Source: Amyelois transitella (lineage: Eukaryota; Arthropoda; Insecta; Lepidoptera; Pyralidae). From it: a DNA stretch of 64,000 bases. This document shows positions 34,701-44,400 of the stretch, in pieces. Numbering within the stretch: position 1 is the stretch's first letter; every line of letters begins with the position of its first letter. Below the pieces are notes generated by a model. That model made no database searches, had not been told where the DNA came from, and was given only the letters and a program-made list of their open reading frames with translations. Position numbers and translations under genes: made by a program. The stretch covers positions 1,550,001 to 1,614,000 of the forward strand of contig NC_083535.1 of assembly GCF_032362555.1 (NCBI RefSeq). The letters are read 5' to 3'.

Positions 34701-37700
34701 ATTGTGTTGTGCGGAGTTATATGGTTGATGAGGTTAACTGTATCATTGTATAATTTAATACATTCGTACGATACAAAATTATTTTATAACAATGCGCTGA
34801 AAATTAAAGAGGTAAATATATATATTAGTTTTTGTCGAAACTTGGTTCCGTTCCGTTCTAGAAATTCTACGGAAACAACATCAAAGTTCTCTTTATCTTT
34901 CTGAGTATCTACCATCCACCTGGTTGGGATATGGTATGATGACAGTTTTATTTTCAGTATAATTTAAGTTTCTTTGTGTGCCGTGTGGTTCCCGGCACTA
35001 AAGTAATAGTACCACTCTATATCTTTCCCATGGGTGTCGTTAAAAGTGACTAAGGGATAGGCTAATTAACTTGGGATTTGAACATCATGCCCTGGCCTAG
35101 ATAAGAACTCGGGACGATTATGTTTATGGAAGTGATTTATGTTTATTTATATATTTTTTTTGTTTACGTTTGTTTGCAGAGTGATTTAGCATGGATAAAT
35201 TGGTCGACTATACAGGATAAAGTAAGGGAAGCGCAACTGGAGCATCACATGTGTGTCCATAAACAAGAAATCAACGAATTAGACATTTATCATAGAATAC
35301 TCAGGTTTGTATTACTATATGTGTTGTTATTCTATCATTAAGCCAAACAGCGGAATTTGGCCGTGGATCAGTCTTTTCAAGACTGTTGGCTCTGTCTACC
35401 CCGTAAGGGATAAAGACGTGATGATATGTATGTATCTATTGTTCATTTTATCTTTAATGATTTTGGCTAATCGGTGAAAGTTCGCTTCTCATCATGCCTT
35501 GGCCGGGATTCGAACCCGCGACCTCTAGTGTCACTAACAAGCGCACTGCTGCTGTGCCGCAGAGGTGAAGTCTCTGCCTGCCACTCCAGGAAAGAGGCAT
35601 GATTGTATGTTAAGTTGATATGTATAGGTACTGAAACAAGTATGTCTTTTTGTTACTAAAATATTCCTGGTTAACGGGAAGTAATCCTTCATAAGGATGA
35701 GTCCGCTGTGGTGGATGGAAAACGAGTTAAAATACCTTATAATTAATTAGTAATTCGATTCACAGGTTCGATAATTACATGGTAGCGATGGTGAACAAGA
35801 ACCTGCTACCTTTACAAATAGCTGTGCCTTTCGTCGGTGACTTCCACTACCTGTCCAGGGGGTTGAAGTGGAATTTAGAATTTTTATTATTTAGTAAGTA
35901 TATTTTGCATAGTGCGAGATGTTGGTACGATTTCGATTTGATTTTGAATGGAGAAACATATTTGCAGCCCCCGCAGTATAGCACGCGCGATGCCGTTTTT
36001 ATAGCGCGAAAAACTATCGCTGTTCCGTTTCACTAGTAATAAAAAGTGAAAAAGCTTTTAGTTTAAACTTTTAGTTTTTCGTGCGATAAAAACAGCGTAA
36101 CGCGTGTCCATACTACGGGTGCTATATTGAAACATAAAAGTATTCGGATTTTATAAAAACAGAATCATGAATCAGTCAACATGAAGAAAATTAACATTAA
36201 AAATAAAAATCTGGCGACTGGAACCGTGGACCAGTTTTTATTAAAATTCAAAATTCAGAATTTTTTATTCATTATTATAGGATATTATTATATCGCTTAA
36301 TAATTGTCGTATGGTTTAACAACTTGGTTGACGTCAAATATATTACTTAAAAACTAAGTTTACTGCCGCTTCCAAGGCGTCAGTGCAGAAGAAGCGGTAA
36401 CAAACTGCACTGCAGCATTTTCTTCAACAGGGTTTTAGTGCAGTGTGCTTCCCAGAACCAATAGAAAAAATAATAGGACCACTCGCATCTCTTTCTAATG
36501 GATGTTGTAAAGGCGACAGGCTTAAATACCTGTAACTATTTGAATCTCAATTCTATCATTAAACCAATTGCCTATCAGTCTTTTCAAGATTGTTAGCTCT
36601 GTCTACCCAGCAACGGATATATACGTTATTATATAAATATTTTTTGGGAGTTTTAAGCTAAATACATGTTATTTATTCCAGCAAGCCCATGGAGTCCGTG
36701 GGAGAACTGCTGGCAACTCCGCGAATGTTACAAGGACCACTCCAAACGGATGATGCTAGCCCGCCAACTGGAGAAGCAGATTCTGATGATGGCCCTCATC
36801 AATCTGCTTCTAGCGCCGCTCATACAGGCCTGGCAGATATTGTACTTCTTCTTCAATTACGCTGAGGTAATGAACTTTGCTTAGACTCTGCTCCCGTGGG
36901 GGTAGTTCTACAAAATTTAAGATTTCTGATTGTGATCAAATTTTTCATCAGTGACCATTTTATAATGACTCTTCCTCAGACTCTGCTCCCGTGGGGAAAT
37001 TCTAGAAAATTTTAGATTTCTGATTGTGATTAAATTTTTCATCAGTGACCATTTTATAATGACTCTTCCTCAGACTCTGCTCCCGTGGGGAAATTCTAGA
37101 AAATTTTAGATTTCTGATTGTGATTAAATTTTTCATCAGTAACCCTTTTGCGATATTGACAAATAGCATATTAATTTTTTGTCTAAATCTTCCTTATTCT
37201 TACTATTATATATTACTGTTAATAGTTTTGAGTTTAGTTTTTAGATACAAAAAAGAAAACTAACCTGCAATACTCAGAGGACTAAAAAAAATTGTTCCTC
37301 GTAAAACTTGCAGCTCTATATGCAGATTATCAGTCTATATAATCGTCAAAGAATTTATCGTTTCAAGAAGAATAAAAAATCATCTAGACTTCTTTTTCTG
37401 GCGTTAGTGTCGTCCTTATACCGATGATATATTTGAACCTTTGAATGGAGGCACAGGTTCAAATCCCTTAACGGTTTGACAAACGACATTTTAATTCGCC
37501 ACTTATTAACGTTTCGGCTAAGGACGCTCCTTAATGATTCAACTCTTCGTTTCCTATAACTTTATCCTCTGTTCCAGCTAATAAAACGGTCCCCCGGCTC
37601 CCTAGGGCTTCGCACTTGGTCGGTGTACGCCCGTGTGACACTCCGACATTTCAACGAGCTGGAGCACGAGTTGAGAGACCGTCTGAACAGGGCTCACAAA

Positions 37701-40700
37701 CCGGCCACCAAGTATTTGGCCAGCTTCACGTCACCCATCACCACTGTTATAGCCAAGTATGTTGTTTACATTTAATTTTAACTCTCCGCTGCCGTGGAAG
37801 AGTGGACAGAGAATGAATCTTTCCACGTACATGCCATAATTCCAGCATTCTTCTTTTTTTGTTTCGTTCACGACAAACAGATATGGATCGATGAGTATCG
37901 ATAATAATTCATATACAAAATTTGAATTAAGAATAACGTTTCCATAAATAGGTATAAATATTTTTTTTTAAATAAAAGTTGATGCTGGTTATCTTATATT
38001 AAATTAAGAATATAATCAAAATACAGTCTAGTAATTATATTTAGTTTTTTATCAGTCTCGGCGTTCTATGCATATCGTTGCATATGTTTATGAAGTGTGA
38101 AGGAGATTTAGGATTACCCGATGTTTTAGTATAAGAAAATATCATTTCTTTCATTAACGTCTTGTTTGAATAGAATAGAATAGAATAGATTTATTTACAA
38201 AATTGGATACAAGGTATCAGTTATTGACGTCACATAACTTAAATCTAATTATAACTACTACCGCTTCCAAAGCGCATGTGTAGAAGAAGCGGCGGAACAA
38301 ACTACACTGCAGCATTTTCATAGGACGTCAATTTACAAATATAGATCTCTTAAATCTAAATCGTGGACGAATGCACATTGTCTACATTAAAAAACATGTA
38401 TGAATGTAGAACTAATTATGTCAATAAGAATATTTCGTCAAATAAAATAAATATAAAATAAAATATGTACATACTGTACAAATTATGTCAAGATCATGTC
38501 AAAAATACACAAGCATTTAAGAGGCCATTATGTCCAGCTCGGGCCACACATGTTTATCATTAATATAATCATCCGTGCTGTAATAGGCTTTCCTACAAAG
38601 CTCAACTTTAATATACTGTTTGAATTTTCTATCATTCATTTCAAGAACACTTTTTGGTAATTTATTATTATTTGTGTCACTAAACCCATCTCCCACCCAC
38701 CTTTCTCTTTTTCCTCCTGGCGTAAACTGTTATTTTCAGACCTCCCTGGGGAGACTCGAATGCAAAGATTAATTGAATCATTTCTTTACAGGAACGTCTT
38801 GTTCGTGTCGGCGAGCGTTCTCGGCGTCCTGGTAATGTTGTCGGTGTACGATGAGGACGTGTTGACTGTGGAGCACGCGTTGACCGTCATCACGCTATTG
38901 GGCTGTGTGGCGGCTGGCGCTAGGTACGTAATACGGACATACGTAAACTAATACAAGTACACTAGCTGTTCCCGCGACTTCGTCTGCGTGGAATAGTTAT
39001 TTTGGGCATCATTGAAGCCCTCGAGGAGGAATAATTTTCCCCGTTGTTATTTTTTTCACATTTTCCATTTTTTCTTCGCTCCTCATAGTTGCAGCGTGAT
39101 GATAAATAGCCTAAAGCCTTCCTCAATAAATGTTCTATTAAACACAAAAATAATTTTTCAATTCGAACCAGTAGTTCCTGAGATTAGCGCGTTCAAGCAA
39201 ACAAACTCTTCAGCTTTATAATATTAGTATAGATACACACACAGGCAAGTTAACACACACATACGCATCCAAGTAAACTTTATAATTAGAATATTAGGCA
39301 TTGACGTAGAAAAAAGGCGACGTAGTGTGGTTTGAAAGAAAAAGTGAAGCTTCGTAATGGCGGCATTGTATGCCAATGTCATATGTCATGTGTGAGTGAC
39401 AGAAAATGAGGTAATCTATGACGTAATGGCGGTCGACTGTCACAATATTGGTGAGAGTGTGTGTCTGAGGCATGTATATACATATGTACCTACTATGGGT
39501 CGCCATCCTATTAGTGCTTTATTTTGCTGTATAGTAACACTCTGTCCGCCTTTTTTTCTACGTTTATGAAGTCGGGTCATCACGTCATCACGGTGTAGGC
39601 GTAGGTATGTGATACTCATAGAATTTAATATGGAACTGGTCACGATCCCTGCATATCCCTGCATTTCGTTGACCTCACCTTTTGCCGGAACGTTCCCGAT
39701 TTGATCAAGGTACGTTACCTTGTGCCGTAACATTTTTCCAAAATGTTTGTTTATTGACGTAGACAGGCATGATTGTTGAAGAGTATACAATATCGGATTT
39801 AATGACTGACTGACTTGATGTTGTCGAAAAAGTCCCGAGAAGGGCGAAGCACCCACAGCTATTACTCGACCAATACAAAGAATGGATAATGCCAGCAATC
39901 CGGGCAATTGGAAATACCTAGTCTCTGCCTACTCTTCCGGGAAAGAGACTTGTTTTTGCATGTATGTATGTATAACAGCACAAACAACGTTCGGTTTCGG
40001 TTCCCGCCAAAAAGTTCTTATACAATTGACTTTATTTTTTTTAATTTTTGTCAGGGCATTGATAGGGGAAGAGGATCGCTTGGCGGGCAGCACAGGGCCG
40101 GCCAGGGGCGAAGAGTTGTTCGTGCAAGTGTTGGGCCACGTCCACTACTTACCAGCGGCGTGGCGAGGCAGGGCCCATACAAAAAATGTGGCGGAATTGT
40201 TCCAACAACTCTTCCAGTTTAGAGCGGTGAGTGGACAGACAAACACATACAAATAGATAGATAAACAATTTTACAGCTGAACGCGGCCTTACAGTGTTGA
40301 AAAGACTGTTGGCTCTGTCTAACTCAAACCGGATAGACACGTGATTATGTGTATGTATGTATGTCTGCAGAATAATGTAACTCCTTGTTACAAATGAAGA
40401 TCAAGAATGTATACAAGCAACGACTATAATTTTGTCTTTCAATTATGTATATATACATACACATACATAACTTATCTTTTTGTTTGTACGTTATAGTAAT
40501 AAGTTATACATTTTCACAATTTTTTTTTAATTTATAATAGAATAGAAATTTTCATTATGACACTTTTATTTCGCAGGCCTATATACTATTTGAGTTGCTC
40601 AGCCCTATTCTATGTCCGTGGGTGCTGTTGAAGTTGCGTGCGCGTGCGCTGGATATAGTCGACTTCTACAGGAACTTCACCGTCAGCGTGGTCGGTATTG

Positions 40701-43386
40701 GCGATGTATGCTCGTTTGCGCAGGTAATTGTTTCTATACTCGCTTTTCAGCCTGCGTTAAACTATAGATAAACGCCGTGGGGTTACCAGAAAAAAATTGT
40801 CTACTAATTGTGCCTAATTTTCTACTTAAGTACCTTATTCCTTAACCGACTTCAAAAAAAGTGGAGGTCCTCAATTCATACTTATAATCACGTCTCATAC
40901 TATCCCTTGCGGAGTAGACAGTGCCAACAGTCTTGAAAATACTGATGCGTGGTCTACGCTCAGCTATTATTTAGCAATTACAGATTGGCTTTATGATAGG
41001 GTTGAGATCCAAATAGTGAAAGGTTACTAGTCAATCGTCTAAAAGAAGAAACTCAAGTTTATAAGAATAATCCTGAATTCGACTCAATTTATCTATTCAA
41101 TGTATATAATCTACTAATCTGCCGTGTGGTTCCCGGCAGTGCCGTGAGGTTCCCGGCACCAATACAAAAAAGAATAGGACCACTCCATCTCTTTCCCATG
41201 GATGTCGTAAAAGGCGACTAAGGAATATGCTTAAAAACTTGGGTTTCTTCTTTTAGGCGATGGGCTAGCAACCTGTCACTATTTGAATGTCAATTCTATC
41301 ATTAAGCCAAACAGCTGAACGTCTTTTCAAGACTGTTGGCTCTGTCTACCCCGCAAGGGATATAGATGTGACCATATGTATGTATGTATAATCTAACCAC
41401 AGCTGGACATCCGCCGCCACGGGCACCCCGACTGGCAAGCGCCGGGCAAGTTCGGCAAACCTAAAGCGGCGAACACACAGTACAACCAGGGGGAGGGTGG
41501 GAAGACGGAACTGTCCCTGGTCGCGTTCTCGTGCAGACACCCGGGGTGGCAGCCCGCCGAGCCCGCCCAGAGACAGTTCCTCAGGTCGCTGAGGCAGAGC
41601 ATGCACCACGCTTTACCAAACAACAACGCTCTGGTGAGACTCTGGCCACTGATTTCAACAATTTTCCAGTGATACATACTTACATACATAAAATCACGCC
41701 TCTTTCCCGGAGGGGCAGGCAGGGACTACCTCTTTCCACTTGCCACGATCTCTGCATACTTACTTCGCTTCATCCACATTCATAACTCTCTTCATGCTTT
41801 TTCCGGCGATACGTGCCGATTTTTGAAGATTTTAGGTTTGGTGTGACAGTTTGGACGCAATTTGTTTTCTACCAAAAGATGGCGTTGTACGAGTTTTCGT
41901 AGTTCAATTTGACAGTTTCGACGCCATTTTGAAATTAGGGTTGAAGAATTTTCTACAACTAGATTTTTCGAATACTTTTCAGCTTGATGTAGTAATATTT
42001 ACACTATATTATACTTGTTCTGTTTAAAGATTTTTTAGTCCTTTAGTTTATGTCATAATCTTTAAGATTACAATTGAAATTAGTCGTCAATTTGTAGTCT
42101 TAAGATTAAAGAGTTACAAGACCAATTTATTCGTGAGTATTTCAAAATAAGTCTAGTCTTTTAAATAGTTCTTAAAAGATGTAAGTCTCTTTCATCGCTA
42201 ATCCTATTATATAAAGTCAACGTCAACTGACAGTCGTAACTTTAACCATTTATTTTTCAGAACAAAACAATGTTGGGGTCTTATATCCAGCAGAGTATAT
42301 TCGGCGCGAACACGCCTTTACCGGCGGTGTTGTCATATTATCAACAAAGGCCAGCATACAGACTCCAAGTAAGTACTACCTTGTTTTCTTATTATATAGT
42401 GCCGTGTGGTTTGTTGGTTCGAGAAATGAAAAAAGGCGAAACATACAAAACCGAAAGGTTCTTTCAAGATCTACAAAATAATTTGTTCTGCCTATAAAAC
42501 TGAGTATTGTACGCAGTATCTTATTATCAAATAAATAATTTGCACAGGATATGGACGAAACAAGCGACGAAGAAGACATGGAACCCGGTACAGCCGGTCG
42601 GCCGGGGTCCGGTCTGGGCGGCGTGGGGTCCGGTCTGGGCGGCGTGGGGTCCGGTCTGGGCGGTGTGGGGTCCGGTCTGGGCGGCGTGGGGTCCGGTCTG
42701 GGCGGTGTGGGGTCCGGTCTGGGCGTAGCGGGGTCGAGTCTCGCCGGCGTGGGGTCCGAATTGGGCACCAGCGTGTATGGACTGGACCCGAGAACGGGAG
42801 ACGGCGAAGACAGGAGAGACATGTCCGTTAGCACGCTACATTTGTACGATTTACATCTGTCACAGGTACAATTATAATTGGTTTTCTTATATTTTATTAA
42901 TTAATTGGTTTAGAAACACAAATATTTGTAGGTACAAGTATAGTGGAAAGATGTTGTGTAAGACAGAATTCACAAATTTTATTTTTATAAAGTCGCGACT
43001 GATAACCATAAAACCATATTATCATACATCTTATGTAATTATAACATTAAATAAAAATGTGCCGTGTTGTTCCCGTCATCAAAAGAAAAAAGGATAGTAC
43101 TACTCCATCTCTTTCCTGCCCCCCCAAGGGATATAGACGTGACATATGTATGTAGAATTAAAATAAATGTTTGGACAAAGTACAGAGCATTGAGTTCATT
43201 CTAAGTTTTGCTCAATAAAAAATACTTCTATTCAAAACGAAAGATCGTCAGTGTAAGTATCGAATATTAACCCTATTACAGGCCGGACAAAACGTGTCAG
43301 CATGTTGCACGAACAACTGCAGCGAGCGCGGCCGCCAAGAGAGATGGGGTAGCGGCGAGGACACGCCTTTGTTACACCGCCCATAA
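31716..43386 (+). CDS. Atg9: Autophagy-related protein 9 (lipid scramblase)
   Basis: Fourteen coding exons: 31716-31863, 34206-34476, 34691-34811, 35180-35304, 35766-35893, 36682-36866, 37578-37756, 38792-38923, 40055-40226, 40577-40723, 41403-41633, 42261-42368, 42548-42865, 43282-43386. All are GT-AG and phases agree throughout; 2370 nt encode 789 aa (human ATG9A 839). Conserved blocks appear in order: WTHIDDLDSFF, a first membrane segment near 83-102, a second near 140-162, HMCVHKQEINELDIYHRILR, LLPLQIAVPF, AWQILYFFFNYAE, RHFNELEHELRDRLNRA, SVYDEDVLTVEHALTVITLL, LGHVHYLPAAW, LFQFRA, FYRNFTVSVVGIGDVCSFAQ and HPGWQP. ATG9 is the trimeric transmembrane scramblase on Golgi/endosome vesicles that seeds autophagosomes, working with ATG2. 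The C-terminal part after about residue 650 is low-complexity, with a Gly/Ser repeat in exon 13. Introns 1 and 4-13 carry SINEs, a LINE tail and small DNA elements. Confidence 0.97.
31864..34205 (+). other. Atg9 intron 1
   Basis: 2.3 kb, AT-rich. It holds the duplicated and inverted unit at 32778-32849 and a degenerate retroelement-like 3' end at about 33100-33250. No nested gene was recognised. Confidence 0.55.
32778..32849. repeat. 22-bp direct repeat plus perfect 20-bp inverted copy
   Basis: CTAAAATAACATGTGCTTTT(AG) occurs at 32778-32799 and 32804-32825, each preceded by CAAT. It is followed after CAAT by its perfect inverse at 32830-32849, giving a 20-bp stem with a 4-nt loop. Confidence 0.9.
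34979..35085 (+). mobile_element. SINE family 1 fragment (5' part)
   Basis: TGCCGTGTGGTTCCCGGCAC head; it stops after TTAACTTGGGATTTGAA. Atg9 intron 3. Confidence 0.85.
35335..35430 (+). mobile_element. SINE family 1 fragment (3' tail)
   Basis: CATTAAGCCAAACAGCGGAA through GACGTGATGATATGTATGTA. Atg9 intron 4, starting about 30 bp after the exon 4 donor. Confidence 0.85.
35451..35612. mobile_element. tRNA-SINE fragment joined to a SINE family 2 tail
   Basis: GGGATTCGAACCC is an inverted B box (minus-strand tRNA-like). It is followed on the plus strand by AGTCTCTGCCTGCCACTCC and AAAGAGGCATGA, the family 2 tail. Atg9 intron 4. Confidence 0.55.
35970..36119. mobile_element. Hairpin MITE, copy 2 (150 bp)
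   Basis: Arms of about 47 nt: CCCGCAGTATAGCACGCGCG... at the left and CCCGTAGTATGGACACGCG... read from the right. Both contain GTTTTTAT(A/C)GC(G/A)CGAAAAACTA. It lies 76 bp after the donor of Atg9 exon 5. Confidence 0.8.
36240..36425 (-). mobile_element. LINE 3' end, minus
   Basis: Left tail ATTCAAAATTCAGAATTTTT, then TGCCGCTTCCAAGGCG and AACTGCACTGCAGCATTTTC. Diverged from 27598-27792. Atg9 intron 5. Confidence 0.65.
36440..36640 (+). mobile_element. SINE family 1 copy, diverged
   Basis: GTGTGCTTCCCAGAACCAAT head and TAGCTCTGTCTACCCAGCAA tail block. It ends about 40 bp before the acceptor of Atg9 exon 6. Confidence 0.8.
36884..37143 (+). repeat. Tandem repeat, unit 94-95 bp, about 2.8 copies
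   Basis: Units start with GACTCTGCTCCCGTGGGG at 36884, 36979 and 37073. Units 2 and 3 are nearly identical and unit 1 is more diverged. The array begins 17 bp after Atg9 exon 6. Confidence 0.9.
38168..38410 (-). mobile_element. LINE 3' end, minus, longest copy
   Basis: Starts with the reversed tail GAATAGAATAGAATAGATTT and shares TTGGATACAAGGTATCA, TACCGCTTCCAAAGCGC and the CTACACTGCAGCATTTTCAT block with 27598-27792. Atg9 intron 7. Confidence 0.8.
38962..39236 (+). mobile_element. Non-LTR-like repeat, 3' end (TTCGTCTGCGTGG copy)
   Basis: ACTAGCTGTTCCCGCGACTT through TATAATATTAGTATAGAT, third copy of the family at 4718 and 19578. Atg9 intron 8. Confidence 0.8.
39304..39563. mobile_element. 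Non-autonomous TIR element (260 bp)
   Basis: Left end ACGTAGAAAAAAGGCGACG and right end, read inward, ACGTAGAAAAAAAGGCGGAC, both followed by AGTGT. No ORF of its own. Target duplication not resolved. Atg9 intron 8. Confidence 0.65.
39910..39972 (+). mobile_element. SINE family 2 tail fragment
   Basis: AGTCTCTGCCTACTCTTCCG and GAAAGAGACTTG, then GCATGTATGTATGTATA. About 80 bp before Atg9 exon 9. Confidence 0.6.
40272..40365 (+). mobile_element. SINE family 1 fragment (3' tail)
   Basis: TTACAGCTGAACGCGGCC, TGTTGGCTCTGTCTAACTC and the ATGTATGTATG end. Atg9 intron 9. Confidence 0.8.
40882..41075 (-). mobile_element. SINE family 1 copy, minus, diverged
   Basis: TATAATCACGTCTCATACTA through GAAACTCAAGTTTATAAGAA. 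Atg9 intron 10. Confidence 0.8.
41121..41390 (+). mobile_element. SINE family 1 copy, near full length, abutting an exon
   Basis: GCCGTGTGGTTCCCGGCAGT, with the first 20 bp duplicated, through TGACCATATGTATGTATGTA. It ends about a dozen bases before the acceptor of Atg9 exon 11 (41403). Confidence 0.9.
41680..41800 (-). mobile_element. SINE family 2 copy (3' part), minus
   Basis: ACATAAAATCACGCCTCTTT, CCCGGAGGGGCAGGCAGGGA and TTTCCACTTGCCACGATC: reverse complement of the family 2 tail and adjacent body. Atg9 intron 11. Confidence 0.65.
42604..42770 (+). repeat. Coding minisatellite, 21-bp unit, about 8 copies (Atg9 exon 13)
   Basis: Units GGGGTCCGGTCTGGGCGGCG(T) begin at 42604, 42625, 42646, 42667, 42688, 42709, 42730 and 42751. 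Units 1-5 differ only at one site and the last three are degenerate. The repeat encodes GSGLGGV in the Atg9 C-terminal low-complexity region. Confidence 0.95.
43060..43155 (+). mobile_element. SINE family 1 with internal deletion
   Basis: Head GTGCCGTGTTGTTCCCGTC is joined directly to the tail CCAAGGGATATAGACGTGAC; the middle of the element is missing. Atg9 intron 13. Confidence 0.8.
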
Positions 43387-44400
43387 CACCGGAGTTGCGT
43401 CGCTTCGAGCGCCCAAATCGTGACAGCTCTACCCCCAGTGTGGGTATAGCGATATATAAACTACATTGTCTTTGCTGCAACTTGTTGCAAGGCACCTAAT
43501 TTTACTAAAAAGAAATATGTTTATGTTGTGCAACTTGTTGCATGTGATCGTGATCTGTGTTGCGAGCTTATTGTGGATGCTATGCAAATAGGGTAATAAA
43601 GATACTCATCAAAAGTTGCTGCAACTTGTGTTGCAGAAATTTATTACAAGTTAAAAAATCTTCTTAATAAGTTAATCCTCGAATAAGTTTGTAATACAGT
43701 TAATTCGTATATGTGAATTTGTAACAATTAGACTTTGCTTTGCAACAAGTTGCACCAACCCATCTAAATTACGTCGTCTGTGTATAGCATAATAATCACT
43801 TGCTCATATTTCAGTCTTGTTTTAAAACTTTTTAAACGTATTCATATTGGGTCTCTTAAATGTGTTCATTTTTGGCATATATACATAAGGGATATTCTTT
43901 TTTCAAAATTTAGGGACCTAATTTGGACATATTTTTGAGGTACAGTAAATAATAACTAATTGCATACCACTTGGGTCTCGGTTGCAAATTATTTTTGACG
44001 ATGTGTTGCTATTAAATTGTTGCAACAAAAATGCTAGTTTATTTGATTTTTTTTCCACTCGTAGGTTAATTTGGACATGTCATGTTTTTTTTTTAATATA
44101 AGGTATAGCAACCATTAGGATTGCTCCCATTGAAATTCGTGTTTCGACTTATGATTATGAATTAATTTACTTAAGTTCGTTCACACATCTAAGTTAGGTA
44201 TTAATTATAATCAATAAAAAATATAAATTATGACATACATTCACAATTTTCTTATCGCGATTGATAAATTAAATAATTTAATTTTACATTTTCAATAAAT
44301 ACCATCTAAATCGACAAACCTCGCCCACGTCAAATTAGGGTGATAATTTTACATCCTAGGCAGTTTCTCTGCTTAAAACCAAAATGTTTTTAAATTACAA
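43387..44400 (+). other. Presumed Atg9 3' UTR and downstream
   Basis: No ORF. Four GCAAC-NN-GTTGC near-palindromes lie between 43477 and 43753. An AATAAA at 43595-43600 followed by a TTGCTGCAACTTGTGTTG stretch is a plausible proximal poly(A) signal; the real end is unknown. Confidence 0.45.
43595..43600 (+). terminator. Atg9: Candidate Atg9 polyadenylation signal AATAAA
   Basis: Canonical hexamer about 210 nt after the stop codon with a T/G-rich stretch 20-40 nt downstream. Confidence 0.4.

Noticed and set aside
39440-39907. 155-codon ORF on the minus strand
   Set aside because: Lies in Atg9 intron 8, overlaps the TIR element end, has no start context or family resemblance, and low-complexity composition.
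42376-42834. 152-codon minus-strand ORF rich in Pro-Arg-Asp-Pro-Thr
   Set aside because: It is the antisense reading of the 21-bp coding minisatellite; a 21-bp unit keeps any stop-free frame open.
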